From positions 1 through 33,816 of the forward strand of contig JAZQQK010000016.1 of the NCBI GenBank assembly GCA_045629065.1: 33,816 nt of DNA, read 5' to 3'. A program made the position numbers and the translations under genes. Under the pieces are notes generated by a model. That model saw only the letters and a list, made by a program, of their open reading frames with translations, was not told the origin of the DNA and ran no database searches. The stretch is from JAKSSM01 sp045629065. GTDB taxonomy: Bacteria; Bacillota; Clostridia; Peptostreptococcales; Anaerovoracaceae. Positions within the stretch are counted from its first letter, which is position 1. Every line of letters begins with the position of its first letter. Below are positions 21,691 to 30,719 of this stretch, piece after piece.

Positions 21691-24600
21691 CTATTTATTA
21701 ACTGAACCCTGCTCTAAGGCATCTTTAGAGTTTTCTAACTCTTTGGCCTTAAACTCTGCAAGTTTTACCTTTGCTTGTGTTACTACCAAAGAATCCATCT
21801 TATTAACGATTCTACCTTTAGACTGCATATATGCATCTGCGATTGCTTTTACAGCTTTCATGAAATTCTCTTCTGTACCGGCCTCTATCAGTTTGCCATA
21901 TTCATTTCCGCGGTTATCAAGGTATTCTTCTGTGATTTCTCCTTTTTGGCCATCTGACCTTTCGCCATCAAACAAAGCTTCTTGGATAGCGATTAACTTG
22001 CCTAAGCGATGGCTTGCTTCTGGAGTAAACTTTAATCTCTTAAGTTCATAATCTCCACCCAATGATACGGTAAGCTTGCTCTTCAGTTCTTTTAGTCCAA
22101 GCTGGTATTTATACTGACCTAAAAGAGCTTCGCGGTACGACGCGTTCTTTGGATCCTCTTTTAGTTGTATCTTACCAATTTGGAACGTTTCGTAAAGCTT
22201 GTTTCTTTCGTCTTGAATAATTCCCTCTTTGCCCTCAATGATCTTTCCTACCATCTGGTTTAATACCGGCTCTACATATGAACTTGTAACAAGGTTGTTA
22301 AACCGTTCGATAGTTTTTAATGTGATGTCAGCTTTATATGAACGAGGGTCATCCTTTGCTTCGTCGTATGGTGTCTTCTCCATCTCTACTGCAGCTAGAG
22401 CTTGCATCAACTTGTTGACTTCCTTGTTGTTTTCTTTTAGCTTACTGGAAAGATGCTCGCTCACTGTCTCTTTTAGAATGTCTGGGTTTTCAAGTATCTG
22501 GTCTGCCGTAAGCTTGCCTATTTTCTGCTTGAGACCACCAAAGATTCTACTAAAAGCGATCAACTGACAGTCTTCATAAACTGTTGTTGTCTTTGCAGTT
22601 AGCTGGTATGGCGGATTCTCTTTTTCCAGCTTTGGTAAATCATCAAAGAAGAATTTATAGTCATTTACAGTAAATTCTCGGCCGGATACAATTGATTTTT
22701 CGGCTTCTGTGAAATGACCTATGTGCATTGCCTTTCTCTCATAAGCTTTAACTTCTTTAAGCTGTTCTTCTGTGAGTGGATTTTTTATATCCTTTGGCTC
22801 TAACTTGGCATCTAATTCTTTTTTACCCCTCAATGCAGCTAATCTAATGAATTCTTTCTTGCTACCAAAAATCTTAATTCCTGCAATCAGTGTTGGCTTT
22901 CCTACTTTAACCTGAGGGGATCCGAATTCTTCGGAATAAGTATGTTGCTCAAAGAGGAAGCTCTTTAAGGCAAGGCTATCATCTCTATTTGGATCTACGA
23001 ATTCTTCATAGTCTTTTTCAGTAACCTCACTATTCTTTACTCCAAACTCAAAGTTCAACTTATCAACAAGCTTATCGTATTCCTGCTTTGCTAACATCTT
23101 AATGTTATAGAAGTTGCCTGTGAATCTTTGGAATGTAAGATTGAGTTCTGGCAAAGCTTTGTAGGATTCATTGTAGAACTCTGTCATTTTTTCAATGCAC
23201 TCGTTTGTTTCCTTCGTGAGTCTAGTGAGAAGATCTTGCTGTTCCTTAAAGGAAAGCTTTCTCTCCTGGGCTTTCTCTCCTTCGCCAACTTTTTCAACTC
23301 CAGTAAGAGCGATTGGTGCGAGTTTCTTGAAGATTAAATTCTTTGTATGGAGATAGCTCATAAGCTTAGAATTTACATCTGGCATATCATATTTTGGATG
23401 TGCGTTTGAGAATGTTTCTAACTGCACTGCTAGGCCGTCTATGCAAGTATTTAGGTTCTGGAGTGCATATTTATAGTCATTAGGAACAGTAGAAAGAGCT
23501 ATTGTGTTGTGGCTAAGCTCGCTACCCTGCTCTCCTCTCAAAACTTCTGCAATTCTAGAAGGCACGAAGCCTTTCATTCTGATGTTATACTCACGCTTCT
23601 TTAAGCGGAGCACATCTTCTTTATTTAACATCTTCTGACCGAAGCGTTGATATGAATAATCATCCTGGTTAGCCCTCTTCATCATATAATACTTGCCTAT
23701 TCTGGACATCGTAGGTCCTCCAAGTACTAGGGCTGATCCCATCTTGATGTTTTCTTCTAATTCAATATCTGTTTCCTTCATGAACGAAACATCGAGGTTA
23801 GCTGCCTTTCCCATATCATGAACGAAAGTTGCGCAGTTACGAGTTATTGGGTTATATCCATCCTTTTCATATGACTGCGCTGCTAAGATAATCTTGTTAA
23901 TCTGCTGATTTGTAACTGGCACAGTTTTTTTCATAGAAACTTCATGGCCGAAGTCACTGTTTAACTGGCCTGGAACTGACATGCCATTTAGGATGCCTCC
24001 TGCAGTCAGTGATACACCGATAAAACCACCTTTTGGATAGAAGCCGAAAGATGATTCAAATCTTTCTTTTTTACCTGATATTGGATTGATTTTAGTATAT
24101 TTTAGTGTAATAAAACCATGGCCCATACGATCATTCTTATCGTAACCAATGGAACGACCTTCTGTTGCCTGGTGGAAATTAAAAGTAACGGTTGGACCTT
24201 CGTCTGGGTCTTCAAGAATCTTAGTCTCGAATGTAACTGGTATTCTACGAGTGTCTGCGATGACTGGCTGGTCAGCCGGACCCTTATCTACTTTCTCTGT
24301 GAGGTCCTCGAATTTTTCGCCCTTGGAACCAGGAATCATGTTAGTGTCTAGTTCAGTCTTTACGAGCTTACTATATTTGCTTGTACGTGTGAAAGGGAGC
24401 GAACCGAGATAGATTAAACCGCCGATTGTAAAGTTGGAAACAGTCTGAATCGCTGTATAGATTCCGTGCTTGATGTAATTCCAAATATCACGTGCGCCTG
24501 ATTGCTTGCGTGAAGTTTGAGCGGGCTTCGCTTTAATTTTTGTTACGCCTATATTTTTTTGGAGCTTTGAAATCTGGCTTAAATCTTCTACTGTAACTTT

Positions 24601-24936
24601 AGGGAGCTTCTTGGCTTCGCTGAATTGCTTTTGGATATTCGCCTTTTCTTGGTTAACAGCCTGCTCGTAGTACAAAGTGAGATACTGACGCATCTCTTTT
24701 ACTCGCTGGAGTTTCTCCTCGTTATCTGAGTCAACCTTGTTTCCCTTGTCCTTTTCATAGATATCGCAGGCGTCGATGATTTTACCGAGCTGCTTTCTAT
24801 ATGACTTAGGGTCTTCCATGCTTTCTGGCTTGACATCACCAAGTTCAAGCAAAGCATCCTTAATCGCTTGGTAGATAAAAGATACTTCCCCGTTCTCTTC
24901 TCTCAATATAAATTCTCTTAATTGTTCGTAATTCAT
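21691..24936 (-). CDS. Giant protein with papain-like H/NC domain, unknown function
   Basis: A 1081-residue protein, rich in charged helices, without a signal peptide. Residues 1-130 are helical and acidic. A hydrophobic stretch at about 155-182 could be a membrane or membrane-inserting helix. Residues about 230-380 form a beta-rich domain with MGHGFITLKY (H273), the strand ESSFGFYPKGGF and NPITRNCATFVHDMG (C368). The order His then Asn-Cys is that of permuted papain-fold enzymes such as DUF4105/NlpC-type amidases, proteases or acyltransferases. The last 650 residues are coiled, and module C of the other large proteins is not evident. The end is EQGSVNK. Embedded between a ClC gene and a GNAT gene with gaps of 19 and 15 bases. 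Function unknown; a cysteine-hydrolase effector is the leading idea. Confidence 0.8.
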   Translation of the reverse strand: MNYEQLREFILREENGEVSFIYQAIKDALLELGDVKPESMEDPKSYRKQLGKIIDACDIYEKDKGNKVDSDNEEKLQRVKEMRQYLTLYYEQAVNQEKANIQKQFSEAKKLPKVTVEDLSQISKLQKNIGVTKIKAKPAQTSRKQSGARDIWNYIKHGIYTAIQTVSNFTIGGLIYLGSLPFTRTSKYSKLVKTELDTNMIPGSKGEKFEDLTEKVDKGPADQPVIADTRRIPVTFETKILEDPDEGPTVTFNFHQATEGRSIGYDKNDRMGHGFITLKYTKINPISGKKERFESSFGFYPKGGFIGVSLTAGGILNGMSVPGQLNSDFGHEVSMKKTVPVTNQQINKIILAAQSYEKDGYNPITRNCATFVHDMGKAANLDVSFMKETDIELEENIKMGSALVLGGPTMSRIGKYYMMKRANQDDYSYQRFGQKMLNKEDVLRLKKREYNIRMKGFVPSRIAEVLRGEQGSELSHNTIALSTVPNDYKYALQNLNTCIDGLAVQLETFSNAHPKYDMPDVNSKLMSYLHTKNLIFKKLAPIALTGVEKVGEGEKAQERKLSFKEQQDLLTRLTKETNECIEKMTEFYNESYKALPELNLTFQRFTGNFYNIKMLAKQEYDKLVDKLNFEFGVKNSEVTEKDYEEFVDPNRDDSLALKSFLFEQHTYSEEFGSPQVKVGKPTLIAGIKIFGSKKEFIRLAALRGKKELDAKLEPKDIKNPLTEEQLKEVKAYERKAMHIGHFTEAEKSIVSGREFTVNDYKFFFDDLPKLEKENPPYQLTAKTTTVYEDCQLIAFSRIFGGLKQKIGKLTADQILENPDILKETVSEHLSSKLKENNKEVNKLMQALAAVEMEKTPYDEAKDDPRSYKADITLKTIERFNNLVTSSYVEPVLNQMVGKIIEGKEGIIQDERNKLYETFQIGKIQLKEDPKNASYREALLGQYKYQLGLKELKSKLTVSLGGDYELKRLKFTPEASHRLGKLIAIQEALFDGERSDGQKGEITEEYLDNRGNEYGKLIEAGTEENFMKAVKAIADAYMQSKGRIVNKMDSLVVTQAKVKLAEFKAKELENSKDALEQGSVNK

Positions 24937-24955
24937 AATGATTCCTTATTAAAAC

Positions 24956-26191
24956 TTAGTCTATGCTGAAACGTGATTTCATGAGCTTCTGACCTGAATA
25001 TAAACTATAGTTGCCGCTCAAAGTGTATGAAATGATGATTACTGTTACAAAATATAATAGACCCTTGCCGCCGAATATTTCACATGCCAATGCGATAGTT
25101 GCAAGCGGACAGTTCGTGTTTCCTGCGAAAACGCCCATCATGCAAACAGCTGCTGCTAAGCCTGGATCACAACCGATAAGTGGTCCAACCAGACAGCCAA
25201 ATGTGGCTCCTACATAAAGCGTAGGCACGATTTCACCGCCTTTAAATCCAAATCCCAATGTAAGTGCGGAAAGAAGAATCTTGATAGCAAATGCTGGGTA
25301 AGGTACAGTACCTGCGATTGCTCCTTCTATAACGGAAGTTCCGAGACCTGCATACTTTTCCGGTCCTAAGATGAGTGTAATACCAGCTACGATTATGCCA
25401 CCTACAAATATTCTCAAGTATGGATTTTTGAAAGCCTTATTCGCTAATCTATAGCCCTTTTCAAAGGCGATACACATGATGGCTGAAACGCATGCTGCGA
25501 GCACTCCCAACAGACAAATCTGGAGGAAAGGCACGAGCTTAACTTCTGGCATATTAGCTACCGTGTATGTTTCAAATTCTGCGCCAAATAAATTAGAGAA
25601 GAAGTATGATGACATACAAGCAAGTATTACCGGAAGAAGTGCGGCATAACGGATTTTGTTGGCTAAAATCTCCAGTGAGAAAAGGCATGCTGTAAAAGGT
25701 GTGCCAAATAGAGATGTAAAGCCAGCGGCCATACCACACATCGTGATGATACGCATGTCTTCATACTTAAACTTAATCCTGCGTCCTATCCATCCTGCGA
25801 GGCTAGCGCCCAAAATCAGTGCGGCACTTTCTCTACCAGCTGAACCTCCGCAGAGGTGTGTGAGTACTGTTGCTATAAAGATTAGTGGCGCGCCTATAAA
25901 AGGCAGGCCACTGTCATTATCTCTAATTGTTATCAGAATTCTGTTTGCACCGAAAGTTTGATCTATCTTTGAAAGCTTATAGCTACCAACTATCGCAAGT
26001 CCTGCGATTGGTAAGAGATAGATGACCCACTCGTGGCTCAGTCTGAATTCTGTCGCTAGGTTGATGGCTTTTCCTAAATATGTACCACCAAACCCTATAA
26101 CCGCGCCAATTACAACTGCATAGGCACAATATTCAATTATGTGGAGGAAGGCTACTTCGCCATCCTCCTTAAAATTCAAAACTCTACGCAT
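24956..26191 (-). CDS. Atypical ClC-family anion channel/antiporter
   Basis: A 411-residue polytopic ClC protein. The gating-glutamate motif is GRESA (E121) instead of GREGP. The first selectivity motif GSGIP is replaced by FGANRI (81-85 region), and GGxFxP is GGEIVP (318-323), followed by GVFAGNTNCPLATIALACEIFGG. The GGE-x-x-P and FAG-x-x-N-x-P pattern resembles the CLC-F (fluoride/proton antiporter) branch, but the remaining motif residues are not standard for either branch. Membrane anion transport is secure; the ion is not. It starts two bases after the AGCS stop with weak Shine-Dalgarno GGAAA, so it relies on translational coupling. Confidence 0.82.
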   Translation of the reverse strand: MRRVLNFKEDGEVAFLHIIEYCAYAVVIGAVIGFGGTYLGKAINLATEFRLSHEWVIYLLPIAGLAIVGSYKLSKIDQTFGANRILITIRDNDSGLPFIGAPLIFIATVLTHLCGGSAGRESAALILGASLAGWIGRRIKFKYEDMRIITMCGMAAGFTSLFGTPFTACLFSLEILANKIRYAALLPVILACMSSYFFSNLFGAEFETYTVANMPEVKLVPFLQICLLGVLAACVSAIMCIAFEKGYRLANKAFKNPYLRIFVGGIIVAGITLILGPEKYAGLGTSVIEGAIAGTVPYPAFAIKILLSALTLGFGFKGGEIVPTLYVGATFGCLVGPLIGCDPGLAAAVCMMGVFAGNTNCPLATIALACEIFGGKGLLYFVTVIIISYTLSGNYSLYSGQKLMKSRFSID

Positions 26192-26193
26192 GA

Positions 26194-27603
26194 TTATTTC
26201 CAGTATTCTGTTTCTACTTTTACATCTTCTATTTTAGCGATGTATTCAGGATCTTTGCCAGCCTTCTTTTGTGCCATGTAGTCATTGAGACACTTAATTG
26301 CAGGCTTTGTTAAGATTAAGATAACTGGAATATTGATGATTACCATTAATGCTTGGAGTAAATCTGCTGTATCCCATGCAAGACCTGCTGAGAGTAAAGT
26401 TCCTAAGAATACGAGAACTGTAGCACAGATTCTGAATACTGTCATGAATGTCTTGGATGGAGTTTTCTTCATCATGAACTTCAGACAGCCTTCGCAATAA
26501 TAGTAGTTTCCGATAAGTGTTGTATATGCGAAAAGTGTGAGTGCAATAGCTACGAAGATTGGTCCAAAGTTACCGAACTGAGCTTGTAAGCATTCCTGAA
26601 CATAAGGTGCGCCTTGGTTAGCTGCGTTTCCTTCGATGCCTGTGATTAAGCACATAATAGCTGTAGCGGAGCAGATGAGAATTGTATCGATGAATACTGA
26701 AAGCATCTGAACTAAACCTTGCTTTGCTGGGTGAGAAACGTCTGCGGATGCAGCTGCGTTAGGAGCAGAACCCATGCCGGCTTCATTGGAGTAGAGACCA
26801 CGCTTAAGTCCTAAATATAAGCAGGAACCAGTGAATCCACCAAAGATTGCCTTGAAGTCAAATGCACTAGCAAAGATTGCTTTGAACATTGGACCGATGT
26901 TACCAAGATTCATGAAGATTACGATTAGAGCTACAATGATGTAGATAACACCCATGATAGGTACTAAAGCTGTTGTAACCTTTGTAAGTCTCTTAGCGCC
27001 ACCTAATACTACGATTGCAAAGAGCACTGCAAGGATGATACCGATAATAGCAGGTGTTTTGTTATCGTAGAAACTGAATGCTGCGAATGATGACTGTAAA
27101 TTGTATGCTGCGAGCATGTTATATCCTACAGCGTATGTGAGGATGATGATGATCGCAAAGACAAAGCCGAGCCATCTTTGGCCAAGTGCGTCTTGCATAT
27201 AATAGGATGGGCCGCCGTAGCAGGATCCGTCTTTATCTTTCTTCTTATAGATTTGTGCGAGTGTGGATTCTACGAATGCAGATGCTCCGCCGAGCCAAGC
27301 TGTAATCCACATCCAGAAGATTGCTCCAGGACCACCCAAGCAGATAGCAGTGGATACACCTACGATGTTACCTGTGCCTACACGGCTAGCTGTGGAAACC
27401 ATAAGAGCGCCGAATGAAGACATTCCATTTTTAGTCTTTGGCTTTTCTGAAACTACCTTGACCATTTCCTTTGCGCATCTAATCTGGATGCACTTAGTTC
27501 TGATTGTAAAGAATACTCCTGCTACAACCAAGAAAAGCGGAACGATGAATGGCTTATACAAAAAGCCGGAAATCGCGTTAATTACATTATCAATTGCTGA
27601 CAT
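26194..27603 (-). CDS. Sodium/alanine (AGCS family) symporter
   Basis: A 469-residue polytopic transporter of the alanine/glycine:cation symporter family. The signature VGTGNIVGVSTAICLGGPGA follows the first helices; later blocks include AFVESTLAQIYKKKD, GLKRGLYSNEAGMGSAPNAAA and NYYYCEGCLKFM. It imports alanine or glycine with Na+ (or H+). The start is taken at ATG 27603, preceded by AAGAGG; the 22 residues upstream in the same frame lack family similarity. First gene of the operon with ClC, the 1081-aa protein and GNAT. Confidence 0.92.
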   Translation of the reverse strand: MSAIDNVINAISGFLYKPFIVPLFLVVAGVFFTIRTKCIQIRCAKEMVKVVSEKPKTKNGMSSFGALMVSTASRVGTGNIVGVSTAICLGGPGAIFWMWITAWLGGASAFVESTLAQIYKKKDKDGSCYGGPSYYMQDALGQRWLGFVFAIIIILTYAVGYNMLAAYNLQSSFAAFSFYDNKTPAIIGIILAVLFAIVVLGGAKRLTKVTTALVPIMGVIYIIVALIVIFMNLGNIGPMFKAIFASAFDFKAIFGGFTGSCLYLGLKRGLYSNEAGMGSAPNAAASADVSHPAKQGLVQMLSVFIDTILICSATAIMCLITGIEGNAANQGAPYVQECLQAQFGNFGPIFVAIALTLFAYTTLIGNYYYCEGCLKFMMKKTPSKTFMTVFRICATVLVFLGTLLSAGLAWDTADLLQALMVIINIPVILILTKPAIKCLNDYMAQKKAGKDPEYIAKIEDVKVETEYWK

Positions 27604-27682
27604 AATAACCTCTTTCTTTTCAAATGAATAATTGCGTGAGATGATATCAACGAAATTAATATCCCCCAAATATAATTAGCTT

Positions 27683-27699
27683 CTAGTTATATAAACTAG
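27683..27699. promoter_or_regulatory. Inverted repeat in AGCS leader
   Basis: CTAGTT and AACTAG separated by ATATA lie just downstream of the predicted AGCS transcription start. Possible operator. Confidence 0.35.
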
Positions 27700-27716
27700 T
27701 ATATAAATAATATAGT

Positions 27717-27725
27717 ATTATAGCA
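27717..27725 (-). promoter_or_regulatory. Extended -10 promoter of the AGCS operon
   Basis: On the minus strand TGC-TATAAT occupies 27725 to 27717. No good -35; the region that would hold it contains the palindrome at 27732-27745. Confidence 0.55.
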
Positions 27726-27731
27726 CAATAT

Positions 27732-27745
27732 TTTTGCGCGCAAAA
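27732..27745. promoter_or_regulatory. Perfect 14-bp palindrome TTTTGCGCGCAAAA
   Basis: The palindrome is placed just upstream of the AGCS -10, between the divergent AGCS and chrA promoters. A second GCGCGC core occurs at about 27771-27776. Probable repressor or activator site; regulator not identified. Confidence 0.45.
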
Positions 27746-27818
27746 GATTTTTGTATCAACTGTTGTTATGGCGCGCAGATATTAGCTATGGGATAATATG
27801 GATTTCATCACCCTTGTA

Positions 27819-27827
27819 TGCTATAAT
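27819..27827 (+). promoter_or_regulatory. Extended -10 promoter of the chrA operon
   Basis: TGC-TATAAT at 27819-27827 puts +1 near 27834; the -35 region is poor. Confidence 0.55.
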
Positions 27828-27874
27828 TATTTTTAGGTGCTAATGCAAATATTTCAAAATAGCATTGGAGATAT

Positions 27875-28450
27875 ATGAATTTACTTTTGAATTTATTTCT
27901 GACATTTGCGAAAATCGGGCTATTCACTTTTGGTGGTGGATATGCCATGATTTCGATCATAGAAGACGAATGTGTCGAAAAGAAAAAGTGGATTACTGCT
28001 GATGATATGATGAATATCACAATAGTCGCAGAATCTACTCCTGGACCAATCGCCATCAACTGTGCAACATTTGTGGGTTACAAAAAGAAAGGACTACTCG
28101 GTGCAATCGTAGCCACATTAGGTATGATAGTTCCTTCGTTTGTAATCATCTATGTGATTTCAATAATTTTGGATAATTTCCTAGAAATCGCACTGGTTGC
28201 CAGTGCATTCCAGGGCATTAAACTTGCCGTAGGCATATTGATCATAGATGCGGCACTCAAGATGCTCAAAAAGATGAAGAAAAAGGCATTTCCTATCATT
28301 ATCATGATATGTGCTGCGCTCGCTATGCTTGCGATAAATGTCTTCGCGCTTCACTTCTCATCCGTTGCAATGATGCTAGTTGCTGCAGTAATTGGCCTTG
28401 TATTTTTTGCTGTTAGGTCTAACGGTGGAAAGGCAGGTGCTAATAAATGA
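27875..28450 (+). CDS. chrA: Short-chain chromate transporter, subunit 1
   Basis: A 191-residue single-domain ChrA (CHR family) protein with about six helices. The motif FTFGGGYAMISIIEDECVEK is near the N-terminus and ESTPGPIAINCATFVGYKKK follows. Full-length ChrA carries two such halves; short forms come as adjacent pairs that probably assemble together. The annotated substrate is chromate, but in anaerobes the true cargo may be another anion. TTGGAG precedes the ATG. It overlaps the next gene by four bases (ATGA). Confidence 0.9.
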   Translation: MNLLLNLFLTFAKIGLFTFGGGYAMISIIEDECVEKKKWITADDMMNITIVAESTPGPIAINCATFVGYKKKGLLGAIVATLGMIVPSFVIIYVISIILDNFLEIALVASAFQGIKLAVGILIIDAALKMLKKMKKKAFPIIIMICAALAMLAINVFALHFSSVAMMLVAAVIGLVFFAVRSNGGKAGANK

Positions 28451-29016
28451 TTTACTTGGAATTACTGATCGGTTTTTTGAAAGTTGGACTCTTCTCTTTC
28501 GGTGGAGGCTACGTGGCTATACCACTCATTCGAGATGTAGTTCTTTCATATGGCTGGATAGACGATGAAATGCTTTCATATATGATAGCTGTGAGCGAAT
28601 CTACACCAGGCCCAATCATGATAAACCTCGCCACATATGTCGGCTCCTCCGAGGCGGGAATTTTGGGCGCACTGATTGCAACTTTCGCTGTAGTTTTGCC
28701 ATCATTCGTGATTATTCTTTTAGTCACAGCTCTCCTGTCTAAGGTTATCAATAATAAATATGTCCAGGCGGCGCTCGGCGGACTTAAGCCATGTATGATT
28801 GGAATTATCATGGGTGTGGGTGTATGGATGGTTGCGCAAAATCTCTTTGCTGGAGTTTTCACAGGCTTCAGTTGGAAAGCTCTAATCATTACTTGTGTAC
28901 TCGCAATCATCTACTTCGGATCCAAAAAAGCGAAATTCCTAAAGAAGGGTATTTCACCAATAATGCTAATCGTTATTTCCGCAGCCTTTGGTATTGTAGG
29001 TTATGGTGTGTTATAA
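28447..29016 (+). CDS. chrA: Short-chain chromate transporter, subunit 2
   Basis: A 189-residue partner of the preceding gene and its paralogue: FSFGGGYVAIPLIRDVVLSY, then ESTPGPIMINLATYVGSSEA. About six helices. Four-base ATGA overlap with subunit 1 and immediate abutment to rsuA downstream show a tight operon. Opposite membrane orientation of the two halves is expected in the family. Confidence 0.9.
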   Translation: MIYLELLIGFLKVGLFSFGGGYVAIPLIRDVVLSYGWIDDEMLSYMIAVSESTPGPIMINLATYVGSSEAGILGALIATFAVVLPSFVIILLVTALLSKVINNKYVQAALGGLKPCMIGIIMGVGVWMVAQNLFAGVFTGFSWKALIITCVLAIIYFGSKKAKFLKKGISPIMLIVISAAFGIVGYGVL

Positions 29017-29751
29017 ATGGCAAAGCAAAGACTAGACAAAATAATATCAAACCTAGGAATACTGAGTCGCTCGGAATGTGCGAAAGCTGTAAAATCCGGC
29101 TTGATTTTAGTAAACGGCGAAGTGGTGAAAGCATCTGATTTTAAGGTCGATCCAAATACTGACGAAATATGCTACAAGGGTCGGGTGCTAGATGCTAGAC
29201 CTGTGGTTTACTATATGTTTAATAAGCCCGCAGGCTGCATCACTGCAAATGATGACAAGTATTCTGAAACCGTATTCGATTATATCGCAGATAAGCGATC
29301 TGACCTGAGCGCTGTCGGCAGATTAGATAAAGATACTACGGGATTGTTACTAATAACTAACGATGGTGACCTGAATCATCGCCTTTTAGTCCCAAAATAT
29401 CACGTTTCAAAGCGATATGAGGCGCTTATCGATGGAATTCTCAAAGAAGATGATATCGCCCTTCTAGAACGCGGTTTGGACATTGGAGATGAAAAGCCTA
29501 CGCTTCCGGCAGAATGTAAAGTGCTCGAAGAGCGCGATAATAAGTCAAGGGTTGAACTGATAATTACAGAGGGCCGTTTTCACCAGGTAAAGAGAATGTT
29601 TGAGGCGGTTGGCCGCAATGTTATAGAACTTCACCGATCAAGTTTCGGACCACTTCTATTAGATGAAAATCTAGCTCCAGGTGAATATCGCGAATTAACT
29701 TCTAAAGAATTAGAGATGCTTAATAAAGCCGCGAGCAGAGCGGAACGATAA
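29017..29751 (+). CDS. rsuA: 16S rRNA pseudouridine synthase RsuA-like
   Basis: A 244-residue cytoplasmic enzyme with an N-terminal S4 domain (RLDKIISNLGILSRSECAKA) and the RsuA/RluB/E/F catalytic motif GRLDKDTTGLLLITNDG with catalytic D104. The conserved FHQVKRMFEAVG block is near 194-205. RsuA isomerises one uridine of 16S rRNA (U516 in E. coli). The ATG directly follows the TAA of chrA, so it is translationally coupled. RluB/RluF cannot be fully excluded by eye. Confidence 0.9.
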   Translation: MAKQRLDKIISNLGILSRSECAKAVKSGLILVNGEVVKASDFKVDPNTDEICYKGRVLDARPVVYYMFNKPAGCITANDDKYSETVFDYIADKRSDLSAVGRLDKDTTGLLLITNDGDLNHRLLVPKYHVSKRYEALIDGILKEDDIALLERGLDIGDEKPTLPAECKVLEERDNKSRVELIITEGRFHQVKRMFEAVGRNVIELHRSSFGPLLLDENLAPGEYRELTSKELEMLNKAASRAER

Positions 29752-29790
29752 TCTTTTTATAGTAGCAAAGAAAGCAATTATATGCACAAC

Positions 29791-29819
29791 AAAAGCCATC
29801 CTTTTCGGATGGCTTTTTC
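29791..29819. terminator. Bidirectional terminator (rsuA / ZIP gene)
   Basis: AAAAGCCATCC (29791-29801) and GGATGGCTTTT (29807-29817) form an 11-bp stem with loop TTTTC and T-runs on both strands, between convergent genes. Confidence 0.92.
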
Positions 29820-29832
29820 TTTACCCTTTTTA

Positions 29833-30702
29833 TTATACATTTACTAATATTATTCCAATTAGGATTCCAATCATGCTTGCAGCACCTGGTGCTTTTGATT
29901 TCCACATGAGGAAGGATTCTGGGAGAAGTTCTCCGAGTACAACATAGGCCATGGCACCACTAGCAAAGCTTAGTGACAAGCAAAGCCAAGTTGTAGAAAG
30001 TAGTCCCAGCCAGTATCCGAGCATTGCACCTATAATTGTTGGCGCACCGCTTAGAGCCGTAACGATTGCGGCTCTTCCTTTTTTCATGCCGCCAGCTACC
30101 AATGGAACCGCTACTGCCATTCCTTCTGGAATATTGTGAAGGCCGATTACTATTGCAATAATAAAACCTGAACCACCGGTGATGCCAGCGCTTTGATTTC
30201 CTGCATAGGAAGCACCGATTACCATACCTTCTGGCATATTGTGGAGTGCAATCGCACAAGCCATTACAAGGCCTGCTGCGTATAGACCTGCAGAACTTCC
30301 TGTTAATTGTTTCCTTGTACGGTGCATTGTGAGGTGATCCGCGTGAATCAGTTCATCAAGTGCATCCGCAGTCTGTGGGTGGCTATCATTAACGTGCGAA
30401 ACTTCAGGGTTCGTCGTTTTATCAATCCAGTGGTTTAGAAGTGCTACAACTATGTAGCCCACTGCACAACCTACGATTACTAGCCAAAGTGGCATGTTTT
30501 CAGTGGTTCCCTCTGGCCTGAAAGCCGTTGGGATAAGGTCAAAGCAGACCACAGAAAGCATAATTCCTCCTGCAAATGCGAGCAGCAAGCTTACCCTTTT
30601 CGAAGAGTCTCTTGTGAGTGAAATACCGATGACTCCACCCAGGCCTGTACCCCCTACACCTGCTATCGCTGTTATTATTACAATCCACCAAAATAGTGAC
30701 AT
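29833..30702 (-). CDS. ZIP-family divalent metal transporter (ZupT-like)
   Basis: A 289-residue membrane protein with about eight helices. The two metal-binding motifs of the family are present: HNMPEG (154-159, helix 4) and HNIPEG (189-194, helix 5). A His/Asp-rich cytoplasmic loop (about 95-127, HVNDSHP and HADHLTMH) probably binds metal before transport. It imports Zn2+ or related ions into the cytoplasm. AGAAGGAG precedes the ATG, which lies 17 bases after the calpain-like gene on the same strand, so the two are probably one transcript. Confidence 0.92.
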   Translation of the reverse strand: MSLFWWIVIITAIAGVGGTGLGGVIGISLTRDSSKRVSLLLAFAGGIMLSVVCFDLIPTAFRPEGTTENMPLWLVIVGCAVGYIVVALLNHWIDKTTNPEVSHVNDSHPQTADALDELIHADHLTMHRTRKQLTGSSAGLYAAGLVMACAIALHNMPEGMVIGASYAGNQSAGITGGSGFIIAIVIGLHNIPEGMAVAVPLVAGGMKKGRAAIVTALSGAPTIIGAMLGYWLGLLSTTWLCLSLSFASGAMAYVVLGELLPESFLMWKSKAPGAASMIGILIGIILVNV

Positions 30703-30719
30703 AAATTCTCCTTCTCTCT

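Noticed and set aside
26194..27669. Upstream start at 27669 for the AGCS symporter
   Set aside because: The extra 22 residues lack family similarity, and ATG 27603 has a properly spaced AAGAGG.
24956..27874. Fluoride riboswitch upstream of the AGCS-ClC operon
   Set aside because: No crcB-type core was recognised in the 270-base leader region; the idea arose only from the CLC-F-like residues.
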